Shown: positions 43,855 to 52,343, counted from the first letter of the stretch. The stretch is DNA of 64,000 nt from an uncultured Candidatus Melainabacteria bacterium (GCA_934718135.1 CAKUZW010000005.1:62001-126000), one strand, 5' to 3'. Numbers and translations are program-made. Notes: generated by a model from the letters alone, not told the origin.

Positions 43855-44054
43855 TGTACAATCCTTTCTATTTCAGTTTAATTATATATAAATTTTTTGA
43901 CTTGTGCAAACTAGTTTATTTGTTCGCTTGTTTTCTCACAAATTTCAAATCATAACATTAAATGTATTCGTTTATAAGATTAAGATGTTTTAAAAGTAAA
44001 GAAGGATATAAATGAAGTCTATAAGTCAATAAGAAATTTAAAGGGAAAAAGAAA
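43855..44054. other. Intergenic region upstream of efp (left part)
   Basis: AT-rich, no assured gene. A short frame (ATG at 44011, MKSISQ then stop) follows AAGGATATAA, which resembles a ribosome site; it could be a leader peptide or chance. A 58-codon frame without a start codon overlaps the structured region to the right. Confidence 0.4.
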
Positions 44055-44135
44055 CTTGCATTGGCTTGCAAACAAGAACCATTCCCGTGAATTTGCAAGA
44101 AATCCTAAGGGTTTAGGTTCTTATCGGAAGGATTT
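44055..44135 (+). ncRNA. Candidate structured RNA with a 7-bp loop-loop pairing upstream of efp
   Basis: Hairpin 1: CTTGCA (44065-44070) with TGCAAG (44094-44099). Hairpin 2: AAATCCT (44100-44106) with AGGATTT (44129-44135). The loops contain AAGAACC (44074-44080) and GGTTCTT (44116-44122), which can pair perfectly. Alternative pairings (CCTAA/TTAGG and AAATCC/GGGTTT) suggest a switching element. An open frame without a start crosses the region, so coincidence in a decayed gene is possible. Confidence 0.35.
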
Positions 44136-44257
44136 TATTGGGCGGAAGCAATATAAAAAATAAAATTAACATTCCGTAAACTAATTTTGTAAAACTTGGT
44201 TTTTGTGTTATTATTTACTCACAAGAATAGATAAACTTTTGATAAAAGGGGAAAAAT

Positions 44258-44815
44258 ATGATTTCAGTAAACGATTTTAAAACAGGTTTGACAGTTGAAT
44301 TAGACAATGGACTTTGGACTGTTGTTGAATTCTTGCACGTTAAACCGGGTAAAGGTGCTGCATTCGTTAGATCTAAATTGAAAAACGTTATCACCGGTCA
44401 AGTTGTTGAAAAAACATTTAGAGCAGGTGAAAAAGTTGCTAAAGCTACATTAGATAGACGTGAAATGCAGTATTTATATAAAGAAGGTACAGCATACGTT
44501 ATGATGGATAACGAAACTTATGACCAAATCCACGTTGAAGAAGCTCAAATCGGTAGCGGAACAAAATATTTGAAAGAAAATATGAATGTTATGGTTCTTA
44601 CTCACGAAGGTAGAATTATCGGTGTTGATATTCCTGCTCATGTTGAACTTCAAGTTGTTGATACTCCTCCTTCTGAAAAAGGAAACACTTCACAAGGTGG
44701 TACAAAACCTGCTACTTTGGAAACTGGTGCAGTTGTTAACGTTCCGTTCTTCGTAGCTAATGGTGACATTATTAGAGTTGATACCAGAACAAATGAATAT
44801 TTAGACAGATGCTAG
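44258..44815 (+). CDS. efp: Translation elongation factor P
   Basis: A 185-aa EF-P with the three OB-like domains: KTGLTVELDNGLWTVVEFLHVKPGKGAAFVRSKLKN (the KPGKG loop that enters the peptidyl transferase centre), then the middle beta domain, and the C-terminal GTKPATLETGAVVNVPFFVANGDIIRVDTR. It rescues ribosomes stalled at Pro-rich stretches. AAAAGGGG precedes the ATG. It is followed by accB (45 bases), a gene order found in several bacteria. No EpmA/B or other modification gene is here. Confidence 0.97.
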   Translation: MISVNDFKTGLTVELDNGLWTVVEFLHVKPGKGAAFVRSKLKNVITGQVVEKTFRAGEKVAKATLDRREMQYLYKEGTAYVMMDNETYDQIHVEEAQIGSGTKYLKENMNVMVLTHEGRIIGVDIPAHVELQVVDTPPSEKGNTSQGGTKPATLETGAVVNVPFFVANGDIIRVDTRTNEYLDRC

Positions 44816-44860
44816 TTGCTTCTGTCGTTTTTTAATTCAAAAATGTAAAGAGGAAAACAA

Positions 44861-45310
44861 ATGAAATTTGAAACAGATTATATAGAAAAATTGGCTAAAG
44901 TATTGGCAGATACAGGTTTGACCGAAATTTCATTGGAAGATGGCGAACAAGCTATTACTTTGAGAAAGGATGTAATTGTTGCTCCTGTTGCAGCAGCTCC
45001 TGTAGCTCAAAGTGTACCTGCAGCGGCTCCTGCTCAAGCACCTGCGGCTCCGGTTGCTTCTGAACCGGCTAAGAAAGGTACTCCAATTACTTCTCCAATG
45101 GTTGGAACCTTCTACAAATCTCCATCTCCTGATGCTGATGCTTTTGTTGCCGTTGGCGATAACGTTAAAGTTGGAGATGTTGTTTGTATCGTTGAAGCAA
45201 TGAAAATGATGAATGAAATTAAGTCTGAAATTGCAGGTAAAGTTGTTGAAATTTGTGTTGAAGACGGACAGCCTGTTGAATTTGGACAAGTTCTTATGTA
45301 TGTAGAATAA
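44861..45310 (+). CDS. accB: Acetyl-CoA carboxylase biotin carboxyl carrier protein
   Basis: A 149-aa BCCP. The N-terminal helix region is followed by an Ala/Pro linker (40-70) and the biotinyl domain with VEAMKMMNE; Lys115 takes the biotin. It carries CO2 for fatty acid synthesis. AGAGG precedes the ATG. It lies between efp and accC. A hairpin stands between it and accC. Confidence 0.97.
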   Translation: MKFETDYIEKLAKVLADTGLTEISLEDGEQAITLRKDVIVAPVAAAPVAQSVPAAAPAQAPAAPVASEPAKKGTPITSPMVGTFYKSPSPDADAFVAVGDNVKVGDVVCIVEAMKMMNEIKSEIAGKVVEICVEDGQPVEFGQVLMYVE

Positions 45311-45328
45311 TGATTTAAGATGAAAGAA

Positions 45329-45358
45329 AGTGAACAGTTTCCAAGCTGTTCACTTCTT
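45329..45358 (+). terminator. Hairpin between accB and accC (partial terminator/attenuator)
   Basis: AGTGAACAG pairs with CTGTTCACT around an 8-base loop, followed by TCTTATTTTTG, a weak T-rich tail. It would let a part of the transcripts end after accB. Confidence 0.65.
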
Positions 45359-45383
45359 ATTTTTGATAAGGGATATTTTGAAT

Positions 45384-46742
45384 ATGTTTAGAAAAGTATT
45401 AATAGCAAATAGAGGCGAAATTGCGGTTAGAATAATTAGAGCTTGTAGAGAATTAGGTATTCCTACAGTTGCAATTTATTCTCAGGCTGATGCAAATTCT
45501 TTGCACGTAAGATTGGCTACAGAAGCTTATTGTATCGGACCAGCTAAGAGTGCTGACAGTTATTTAAGCATTCCTGCGATTATGTCTGCTGCAATGGTAT
45601 CCGGTGCTGATGCTATTCACCCCGGGTACGGGTTTATGTCTGAAAGAGCCGATTTTGCTGAAATTTGTGAAAAACAAGGTATTAAATTTATCGGGCCAAC
45701 AGCAGAAGCTATGAGAAAAATGGGCGATAAAGCTACTGCTCGTAAGACTATGATTGAAAATGATGTACCGGTTACTCCGGGGACAGGAATTGTTAGAACT
45801 GTTGAAGAGGTTCAAGATTTTGCAAATGAAGTTGGATATCCGATTATTTTGAAAGCTACAGCAGGTGGTGGCGGTAAAGGTATGAGAATTTGCCGCAGCG
45901 ATGAAGAAGTTGAATTGAATATGGAACTTTGTCAATCTGAAGCTAAAAACTTCTTTGGAAATCCTGATGTTTACGCAGAAAAATACTTAGAAAACCCTCG
46001 TCATATTGAGGTTCAAATTTTGGGTGATAGTTTTGGAAATGTTGTTCACTTAGGTGAAAGAGATTGTTCAATCCAAAGACGTCACCAAAAGTTGTTAGAA
46101 GAAGCTCCATCTCCTGCAATTAATGAAGAAACCAGAAAACAAATGGGTGCTGCTGCTGTTCGTGCTGCAAAAGCTATCAATTATGAAGGGGCAGGAACTT
46201 GTGAATTCTTACTTGACCATGACGGAAAATGGTATTTTATGGAAATGAATACTAGAATTCAGGTAGAACACTGTGTTACTGAAATGATTTCTAGTGTTGA
46301 TTTGGTGAGAGAACAAATTTTGGTTGCTTCTGGTGAAAAATTAAGCTATTCTCAAGATGATATTCACTTGAAAGGTCACGCAATCGAATGTCGTATCAAT
46401 GCCGAAAATCCAAGAAAAGGTTTTATGCCTAACCCTGGAACTATTTCAGGATACTTGGCTCCGGGTGGTTTTGGTGTAAGAGTTGATTCTCACGTGTACC
46501 AAGACTATACAATTCCTCCATATTATGATTCAATGATTGGTAAGTTGATTTGTTGGGGAAGAACTCGGAATGAAGCAAGACGCAGAATGTATCGTGCTTT
46601 GAAAGAATATGTTGTTACCGGTGTTGAAACAACAATCCCATTCCACCAAGCAATTATTGAAGATGAAGTATTTATGAGTGGAAAATTCAATACAGGATTT
46701 ATTGAAGATTTCTACAAACGTAAAGGGTTGGATGAGAATTAA
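45384..46742 (+). CDS. accC: Acetyl-CoA carboxylase biotin carboxylase subunit
   Basis: A 452-aa ATP-grasp biotin carboxylase: FRKVLIANRGEIAVRIIRAC at the start, KATAGGGGKGMRI (ATP loop), ERDCSIQRRHQKLLEEAPSP and MNTRIQVEH (active site). It carboxylates the biotin on AccB. The start at 45384 (AAGGGA upstream) fits the family; an upstream in-frame start would run through the hairpin. AccA and AccD are not in the window. Confidence 0.97.
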   Translation: MFRKVLIANRGEIAVRIIRACRELGIPTVAIYSQADANSLHVRLATEAYCIGPAKSADSYLSIPAIMSAAMVSGADAIHPGYGFMSERADFAEICEKQGIKFIGPTAEAMRKMGDKATARKTMIENDVPVTPGTGIVRTVEEVQDFANEVGYPIILKATAGGGGKGMRICRSDEEVELNMELCQSEAKNFFGNPDVYAEKYLENPRHIEVQILGDSFGNVVHLGERDCSIQRRHQKLLEEAPSPAINEETRKQMGAAAVRAAKAINYEGAGTCEFLLDHDGKWYFMEMNTRIQVEHCVTEMISSVDLVREQILVASGEKLSYSQDDIHLKGHAIECRINAENPRKGFMPNPGTISGYLAPGGFGVRVDSHVYQDYTIPPYYDSMIGKLICWGRTRNEARRRMYRALKEYVVTGVETTIPFHQAIIEDEVFMSGKFNTGFIEDFYKRKGLDEN

Positions 46743-46778
46743 GAATTCTGAAAACTTTAGGTAATAATAAATAGAATA

Positions 46779-46811
46779 TAAAAAGTCCCGATTTCGATTG
46801 GGGCTTTTTTA
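46779..46811. terminator. Intrinsic terminator
   Basis: AAAAGTCCC and GGGGCTTTTTT form a stem around a short loop, after accC and facing the convergent XRE gene. Confidence 0.85.
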
Positions 46812-47129
46812 TTCGCCCAAACCTTCAAAATACTTGTAAATATAAGGTATTTGATTGTCTTTAATTTTATCAATGTTTTTGACTATAAATTTTTTCATAT
46901 CTTTTACTGTCATTGATGTGTCATAATCAAAAAAGGCTTTTAGTTCGACATTTAAAATTTTTGAGATTTTTTCTAAAGTAACAAGTGACGGAAAGCTTCT
47001 CCCACTCTCAATTCCACTTAATGAACCGGTTTCAATCCCAATTAGTTCGGATAATTTTTCTTGGGTAAATCCGGCATTTTTTCTTATTTGTTTAATTCTC
47101 TTTCCTAATAGTTTTTTATTTTCGGTCAA
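46809..47129 (-). CDS. XRE-family regulator divergent from pilin B
   Basis: A 106-aa protein with an XRE HTH at residues 8-63 (IKQIRKNAGFTQEKLSELIGI, LSGIESGRSFPSLVTLEKIS) and a helical C-terminus. It is closely similar in plan to the XRE protein at 55099 (both have a GK-R-K-IRK-GFTQ start and end with a short helical tail). It stands opposite pilin B with a 340-base intergenic region that holds inverted repeats, and probably controls that promoter. Confidence 0.85.
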   Translation of the reverse strand: MTENKKLLGKRIKQIRKNAGFTQEKLSELIGIETGSLSGIESGRSFPSLVTLEKISKILNVELKAFFDYDTSMTVKDMKKFIVKNIDKIKDNQIPYIYKYFEGLGE

Positions 47130-47143
47130 AACATTACTCCCAT

Positions 47144-47230
47144 ACTTATTTAAAAATATAAATTACTTATGAATTATAAATAAGTGAAATATTTCTGTGT
47201 ATTGACAAAAGTACATAAATATTACATACT
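47144..47230. promoter_or_regulatory. Operator-like inverted repeats and promoter between the XRE gene and pilin B
   Basis: ACTTATTTA (47144-47152) and TAAATAAGT (47177-47185) are a perfect 9-bp inverted repeat, with a third ACTTAT half-site at 47165. TTGACA (47202-47207) and CATACT (47225-47230) are 17 bases apart and point to pilin B. Confidence 0.55.
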
Positions 47231-47328
47231 ATTAATGAAAAAGTATGGATTTAATTCACTGTTTTACGAAAAATATGTAGTATTTATGAGGTAATGATAA
47301 AGTCTATGGGAAAGCATTTTGTTTAAGC

Positions 47329-47470
47329 TTCACTTTTTCTTTTTGATTTCAATGCAAAAAGAAAAAGTGGAACCGAAAAAGAAAAACACGAATGATTAAA
47401 TGGCTCGAGTCATCAGGGGCAAAGCCCCCGAACCCCCATTTAGTAGTAACAAATAAGAAAGGAATAAAGT
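47329..47470 (+). repeat. Shared pilin upstream block, copy B
   Basis: About 140 bases homologous to the block upstream of pilin D (35694-35814), including AACACGAATGATTAAATGG, a GGGGC-GCCCC palindrome and TTTAGTAGTAACAAATAAG before the ribosome site AAAGGA. Confidence 0.8.
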
Positions 47471-48469
47471 ATGAAAAATAAAAATCATGTCATTACGAGA
47501 ACGAACCGAGCAGAGTGCGGAGCTGTCTGCCAAAATGATAGGCTGTCCGCAGGACATATTTGGCAGACACGGAGTCACGTTTATGGCGAGGTGAAGTGTC
47601 AGACAGAAGCACAGAGTGACGTAGTAATCCCTAACAAATTAGGCAATGGTGACACTTGTCAGGGATTGTTACGTCGCTTCGTATACAAAATTACAAATAT
47701 TAAAGAAATTTCTCCTCACAATGACATGATTATAAAAACTGTAAAGAACTTATTCCCTTATTTCCCTATTTCCTTTTTCCCTAAAAAGAAAATAGCTTTC
47801 ACCCTTGCAGAAACCCTCATTACCCTTGGCATTATTGGAGTTGTTGCAGCAATGACAATTCCAAATTTGATAAATAATTACAAAGCTCAAAAATTAAGAA
47901 CACAATTTCTAAAAACTTATTCAACGATTCAACAAGTTTTTAAACAAATGGAAGATGATGGAGTTGCAACTGACAATAGTTACTATAATGAGGGGCGTTC
48001 ATACTATAAAATTTTTGCTAAATATTTAAAAGGTGCAACAATTTGCAGCGGTAACAATAGTTTATGTTGTTCAAATATTTCTTCATCAAATAAAGTCGTG
48101 TATAAAGGAATAAGTAAGTACCATCTGGATGATGGTCAAGTTCTTTTGCCTGATGGAACTTTACTTATGTTTGAAAACATGAATAATAGTGAGTACATAA
48201 TGGTAACAGCTGATATAAACGGCTTAAAAAATCCTCCAAATATTGAGGGCTATGATACATTCAGTTTTCAATTGATTGATGGAGAACTCCACACTATGGG
48301 CGATAAAGGAACAAGGTTTGTAGGTGATCGTTATTGTGATATAGGAGCAATTTTTGATCAGATGAAAAGAGGTACTATTACTGCTTTTCTACAATCGGGA
48401 ATGTCTTGTGCTCAAAAAGCAAAAACTGATACAGATTATTTCAAAAAATTAGTAAAAAAATATAAATAG
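47471..48469 (+). CDS. Type IV pilin-like protein with a 109-residue repeat-derived leader (pilin B)
   Basis: A 332-aa prepilin: cleavage expected at A109/F110 (IAFTLAETLITLG), hydrophobic helix GIIGVVAAMTIPNLI, then a pilin domain with Cys pairs and the shared end DYFKKLVKKYK. After MKNKN the leader is the 239-bp element read in frame (copy B), followed by the basic FFPKKK stretch just before the cleavage site. AGAAAGGAATAAAGT precedes the ATG. An internal ATG at the end of the element has no ribosome site. It is divergent from the XRE gene at 46809. Confidence 0.8.
   Translation: MKNKNHVITRTNRAECGAVCQNDRLSAGHIWQTRSHVYGEVKCQTEAQSDVVIPNKLGNGDTCQGLLRRFVYKITNIKEISPHNDMIIKTVKNLFPYFPISFFPKKKIAFTLAETLITLGIIGVVAAMTIPNLINNYKAQKLRTQFLKTYSTIQQVFKQMEDDGVATDNSYYNEGRSYYKIFAKYLKGATICSGNNSLCCSNISSSNKVVYKGISKYHLDDGQVLLPDGTLLMFENMNNSEYIMVTADINGLKNPPNIEGYDTFSFQLIDGELHTMGDKGTRFVGDRYCDIGAIFDQMKRGTITAFLQSGMSCAQKAKTDTDYFKKLVKKYK
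47488..47726 (+). repeat. 239-bp palindromic-ended element, copy B (inside pilin B leader)
   Basis: Same length, ends and reading frame as copies A and C (TGTCATTACGAGAACG at the left, TCTCCTCACAATGACA at the right). Differences from the other copies are scattered base changes without any length change. Confidence 0.92.
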
Positions 48470-48508
48470 CAAAATTTAAATTTTGTGGAAAATTTCTTGA
48501 ATTTATTC

Positions 48509-48514
48509 TATAAT
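48509..48514 (+). promoter_or_regulatory. -10 element giving a leaderless mRNA for the TPR gene
   Basis: TATAAT is followed by exactly six bases and the ATG, so the predicted first base is the A of the start codon. No ribosome site is present. Confidence 0.55.
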
Positions 48515-48520
48515 TTTTGT

Positions 48521-49132
48521 ATGAAAAAGATTATATTAACTTTGGTAATTTTGAGTGGAGCTTTTATAAATTTTGCAAGTGCTGCCAATTTACCTTGGCA
48601 AAAAACGCAAGAAGAAGTAAAAGTTGATCAAGTAACAGAACATGCAAAGGTTTTGTATGCACAAAATGATATTGACGGTGCTCAAAGAATTCTCTTAGGC
48701 AAAACAGAAGAAAATCGTTCATCTGAAGATTGTCTTTTGCTTGGAAATATTATGCAGGATAAAGATAAGATAAATGAAGCTGTTTATATGTTCAATCAGG
48801 CTATTATGAAAGACCCGAAATCTTATAAAGCTCATTACAACTTGGGTTACATTTATTTTATACAAGACAAACCTAATATGGCTCTTGCGGAGTTCAAAAA
48901 ATCCGTAAAATATAAAGATGATTTTTCTTACGGTTATTATAATATGGGTTGTGCTTATTTAAAATTAAAAGATTATCGAAATGCAAAATATAACTTCTTT
49001 AGAGCATTGGATTTGAAAAATAATGAGCCATATATTTATTATAACTTGGCATATTCTTATAAAATGCTGAACAAGGAAAAACAGGCTCAAACATATTTAG
49101 ATTTATACAACAAGATAATGGAAAAACAATAA
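48521..49132 (+). CDS. Secreted TPR protein (periplasmic)
   Basis: A 203-aa protein with a signal peptide (MKKIILTLVILSGAFINFAS, cut near ASA-A) and four to five tetratricopeptide repeats (residues 45-200; for example AVYMFNQAIMKDPKSYKAHYNLGYIYF). TPR proteins scaffold complexes. The ATG at 48521 is chosen since TATAAT ends 7 bases before it, giving a leaderless transcript. It is followed by a HAD phosphatase gene 2 bases after its stop. Confidence 0.82.
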   Translation: MKKIILTLVILSGAFINFASAANLPWQKTQEEVKVDQVTEHAKVLYAQNDIDGAQRILLGKTEENRSSEDCLLLGNIMQDKDKINEAVYMFNQAIMKDPKSYKAHYNLGYIYFIQDKPNMALAEFKKSVKYKDDFSYGYYNMGCAYLKLKDYRNAKYNFFRALDLKNNEPYIYYNLAYSYKMLNKEKQAQTYLDLYNKIMEKQ

Positions 49133-49134
49133 AA

Positions 49135-49830
49135 ATGAATAAATACAAAGGAATTATTTTTGATTTTAACGGAACACTATATTGGGACTCTCCAAAGCAC
49201 AAAGAAGCTTGGTTTGAATATTCAAGACGGTTGAGGGGAACTCCTTTTTCTGATGAAGAGATGTTAAAATATATGTTTGGCAGAACTAATGAAGAAATTA
49301 TTAAATATGCAATTGGAAAACAACCAACGCCTGAAATGGTAGAGAAACTTGCAACTGAAAAAGAAGAAGTTTATAGAAATATGTGCCTTAAAGATAAAGA
49401 GAATTTTCATCTTGCAGATGGTGTTGTGGAGTTTTTAGATTATTTAAAAGAAAATAATATTCCTCGCACAATTGCAACAATGTCAGAAAAAGATAATGTT
49501 GATTTTTATATTGAAAATTTTCATTTAGCAAAATGGTTTGATATTGACAAAATTGTGTATTCAAATGGTTTAATTCCCGGCAAACCGGCTCCTGATATTT
49601 ATGAAATTGCTGCAAAGAATTTGGGCTTAAAACCGCAAGAGTGTATCGTTGTTGAAGATGCGATTTCGGGTATTGAATCAGCAAGAGTGGCAAAAATAGG
49701 ACATATTGTTGCAATTTGTTCTGAGGAAAGTCCGGAATTATACAAATCTATTCCTGCAGTTAGTGAAATTATCAATAATTTTAGAGAGTTTGATAAAAAT
49801 CTTTTTGATATAAGGGAACAGGTTGTTTAG
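49135..49830 (+). CDS. HAD-superfamily hydrolase, beta-phosphoglucomutase-like
   Basis: A 231-aa HAD phosphatase: motif I FDFNGTL (residues 9-15; the second Asp is replaced by Asn), motif II around TIATMSEK, Lys in NGLIPGKPAPDIY, and motif IV VVEDAISGIESARVAKIGHIVAI. The pattern suits sugar-phosphate phosphatases or phosphoglucomutases. The Asp-to-Asn change in motif I is notable, since the second Asp is the usual acid/base residue; phosphatase activity may be reduced or use another route. It is coupled to the TPR gene upstream. Confidence 0.83.
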   Translation: MNKYKGIIFDFNGTLYWDSPKHKEAWFEYSRRLRGTPFSDEEMLKYMFGRTNEEIIKYAIGKQPTPEMVEKLATEKEEVYRNMCLKDKENFHLADGVVEFLDYLKENNIPRTIATMSEKDNVDFYIENFHLAKWFDIDKIVYSNGLIPGKPAPDIYEIAAKNLGLKPQECIVVEDAISGIESARVAKIGHIVAICSEESPELYKSIPAVSEIINNFREFDKNLFDIREQVV

Positions 49831-49842
49831 AAAATTTATTTC

Positions 49843-49880
49843 AGGCGGTCGGATTATTTAATCCGACCGCCTATTTTATT
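49843..49880. terminator. Strong intrinsic terminator
   Basis: AGGCGGTCGGATTA and TAATCCGACCGCCT form a perfect 14-bp stem, followed by a T-rich tail after the HAD gene. Confidence 0.93.
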
Positions 49881-49991
49881 GAATAATTAATTTTTCCTTA
49901 ATTTTATTAATATTTTTAGAAATTCGTTATATAAATGTATTGTAAGTTTTTAGATTTGAAAATAAATTCAGACAGGAAAAGGAGAGATATT

Positions 49992-50276
49992 ATGATTAAA
50001 CCGTTAGGCGACAGAATTGTTATTAAAGTTGTAGAAGAAACTGAACAAACTACCGGCGGAATTTTTATTCCGGATAGTGCTAAAGAAAAACCTCAAAGAG
50101 GGGAAGTTGTTGCAGTTGGTCTTGGAAAGATGAACGATAAAGGTGAAAGAGAACCACTTGACGTTAAAGTTGGCGATACAATTCTTTATGCTAAATATTC
50201 AGGAACAGATGTTAAAGTTGACGGTACAGAATATAAAATTCTTTCTATCAAAGATGCATTAGCAATTATTGAATAA
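49992..50276 (+). CDS. groS: Co-chaperonin GroES
   Basis: A 94-aa GroES: IKPLGDRIVIKVVE, the mobile loop EQTTGGIFIPDSAKEKPQRG, and GDTILYAKYSGTDV. It caps GroEL. ATG 49992 is chosen for AAAAGGAGAG upstream. It forms an operon with groL (59 bases). No CIRCE inverted repeat is visible upstream, so HrcA control is not supported here. Confidence 0.97.
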   Translation: MIKPLGDRIVIKVVEETEQTTGGIFIPDSAKEKPQRGEVVAVGLGKMNDKGEREPLDVKVGDTILYAKYSGTDVKVDGTEYKILSIKDALAIIE

Positions 50277-50335
50277 TAGAAAATAGAGAATAAATTCTCT
50301 AGAATTATTTGAGATTACAAAAGGAGAAAAATATA

Positions 50336-51988
50336 ATGGCAAAACGTATTATTTTTGATGAAGAAGCTAGAAAAGCTCTTCTAAAAGGGATTGATGCAGT
50401 AGCAGATGCCGTTAAGGTTACTTTAGGACCAAAAGGCAGAAACGTAATTTTGACTAAAAAATTCGGTGCCCCACAAATCGTTAATGACGGTGTAACTATT
50501 GCAAAAGAAATTGAATTGAAAGATGCTTTGGAAAATTCCGGAGCACAATTATTAAAAGAAGTTTCATCTAAAACAAATGATGTTGCAGGTGACGGTACAA
50601 CAACAGCTTCTGTATTAGCTCAAGCAATTGTTCGCGAAGGTTTGAAAAACTTGACTGCCGGTGCTAACCCAATGTCTATGAAACGTGGTATTGATAGAGC
50701 AGTTGAAGCTTCTGTTGAAAAAATCAAATCTATGTCAAGACCTGTTAATACAAAAGAAGAAATTGCTCAAGTTGCAGCAATTTCAGCAGGTAACAACAAG
50801 GAAATCGGTGGACTTATTGCAGAAGCAATGGAAAAAGTTGGACACGATGGTGTCATCACTGTTGAAGAATCAAAATCTTTCGGTACAAATTTGAAAGTTG
50901 TTGAAGGTATGCAATTTGATAAAGGATACATTTCACCATACTTCGTTACTGATCCAGAAAGAATGGAAGCAGTGTTAGAAGATGCTTATGTATTCTGTTG
51001 CAACAAGAAAATCAACTTGATTTCAGACTTGGTTCCATTACTAGAACAAGTTGCACGTGACGGCAAATCATTATTGTTGATTGCAGAAGATGTTGAAGGT
51101 GAAGCTTTAGCAACATTAGTAGTTAACACAATGAGAAAAGTTTTGAGAGCTGTTGCAGTTAAAGCTCCTGGATTTGGTGATAGAAGAAAAGCTATGCTTG
51201 AAGATATCGCTATTTTAACAGGTGGTGAAATGTTCACTGAAGAACTTGGTATTAAGCTTGAAAATGTTACAACTCAAATGTTAGGTAAAGCAAAACGTGT
51301 TACTGTTTCTAAAGACGAAACAACTATCGTAGTTGGTGATGAAACAAAAGCTGCTGTTCAAGAAAGAATTCACTTAATCAAGAACCAAATTGCTGCTTCT
51401 GATTCTGAATACGATAAAGAAAAATTGCAAGAAAGAGCTGCTAAATTGTCAGGCGGTGTTGCAGTAATTGAAGTTGGTGCTGCTTCTGAAGTTGAATTGA
51501 AAGAAAGAAAACTTAGAATTGAAGACGCATTGAATGCAACAAGAGCTGCAAATGAAGAAGGTATTGTTCCTGGTGGTGGTGTTGCTTTATTGAGAGTTCA
51601 ACAAGAATTGAATTCTAAATTAGACTCAATGGATTTTGAATCAGATGATGAAAAAGTTGGTTTCAAAATCTTAACAGCAGCACTAGATGTACCTCTTAGA
51701 GCAATCGCTCGTAACGCAGGAGCTAAAGCAGATGTTGTTGTTGATTGTGTTCTTGAAAAAGACGGAGCTTATGGCTACGATGCACTAAACAGCAAATACG
51801 TTGATATGTTCCAATCAGGTATTGTTGATCCTGCGAAAGTTACAAGATCAGCATTGATTAACGCTGCATCAGTTGGTTCAATGTTATTGACAACAGAAGC
51901 TGCAGTTGTTGATATTCCGGAAGAAAAACCGGCAGCACCTGATATGTCAGCTATGGCAGGCATGGGTGGTATGGGCGGCATGATGTAA
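50336..51988 (+). CDS. groL: Chaperonin GroEL
   Basis: A 550-aa GroEL with all main blocks: KVTLGPKGRNVIL, GDGTTTASVLAQAI (ATP site), the apical domain, and EGIVPGGGVALLR. The C-terminal Gly-Met tail is AGMGGMGGMM. It folds proteins with GroES. The start at 50336 has AAAAGGAGAA upstream. It appears complete and ordinary. Confidence 0.98.
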   Translation: MAKRIIFDEEARKALLKGIDAVADAVKVTLGPKGRNVILTKKFGAPQIVNDGVTIAKEIELKDALENSGAQLLKEVSSKTNDVAGDGTTTASVLAQAIVREGLKNLTAGANPMSMKRGIDRAVEASVEKIKSMSRPVNTKEEIAQVAAISAGNNKEIGGLIAEAMEKVGHDGVITVEESKSFGTNLKVVEGMQFDKGYISPYFVTDPERMEAVLEDAYVFCCNKKINLISDLVPLLEQVARDGKSLLLIAEDVEGEALATLVVNTMRKVLRAVAVKAPGFGDRRKAMLEDIAILTGGEMFTEELGIKLENVTTQMLGKAKRVTVSKDETTIVVGDETKAAVQERIHLIKNQIAASDSEYDKEKLQERAAKLSGGVAVIEVGAASEVELKERKLRIEDALNATRAANEEGIVPGGGVALLRVQQELNSKLDSMDFESDDEKVGFKILTAALDVPLRAIARNAGAKADVVVDCVLEKDGAYGYDALNSKYVDMFQSGIVDPAKVTRSALINAASVGSMLLTTEAAVVDIPEEKPAAPDMSAMAGMGGMGGMM

Positions 51989-52017
51989 TCATTCGCACTT
52001 ATCTAAAGCTAAATTTT

Positions 52018-52053
52018 AAAGAGTAGATTTGTTTTTCAAATCTACTCTTTTTG
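52018..52053. terminator. Bidirectional intrinsic terminator
   Basis: AAAGAGTAGATTTG and CAAATCTACTCTTT form a perfect stem between groL and the convergent XRE gene. Confidence 0.93.
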
Positions 52054-52074
52054 TATAAAAACATCCGTTAAAAA

Positions 52075-52293
52075 TTATTTTTGAGTCAGTAATTCTGAAA
52101 TCGGCACTTCAAAAGCGTTTGCAATCCTAATAAGAGTATCTAAATTCGGGTTTGCATGTTCATTTTCAATTCCGCTTATTTGGTTTTGCCCGACATTTGC
52201 AAGCTCAGCAATGGCTTCTTGTGAGTATCGCTTTTTTGTACGCAATATTCTCATATTGTCGGCTAATATTTTCTTTACTAATTCATTATTCAT
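52075..52293 (-). CDS. Small XRE-family regulator divergent from the pilin C region
   Basis: A 72-aa protein, essentially a single XRE HTH: NMRILRTKKRYSQEAIAELA, then VGQNQISGIENEHANPNLDTL, IRIANAFEVPISELL. It is divergent from a truncated pilin 5' end (52418) and the complete pilin C (52679). An 11-bp inverted repeat lies in the AT-rich intergenic region. It probably controls the pilin. Confidence 0.85.
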   Translation of the reverse strand: MNNELVKKILADNMRILRTKKRYSQEAIAELANVGQNQISGIENEHANPNLDTLIRIANAFEVPISELLTQK

Positions 52294-52343
52294 TAAACTT
52301 TATTTTATATTAGTTGCAAATAATTATTTACTAAATATTATTA

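Noticed and set aside
44930..45289. A long minus-strand frame across accB
   Set aside because: It is an antisense shadow of the repetitive Ala/Pro codons of AccB; no ribosome site and Asn/Arg/Ser-rich nonsense composition.
49881..49991. CIRCE element (HrcA operator) before groES
   Set aside because: No TTAGCACTC-N9-GAGTGCTAA-like inverted repeat is present upstream; only AT-rich promoter-like sequence.
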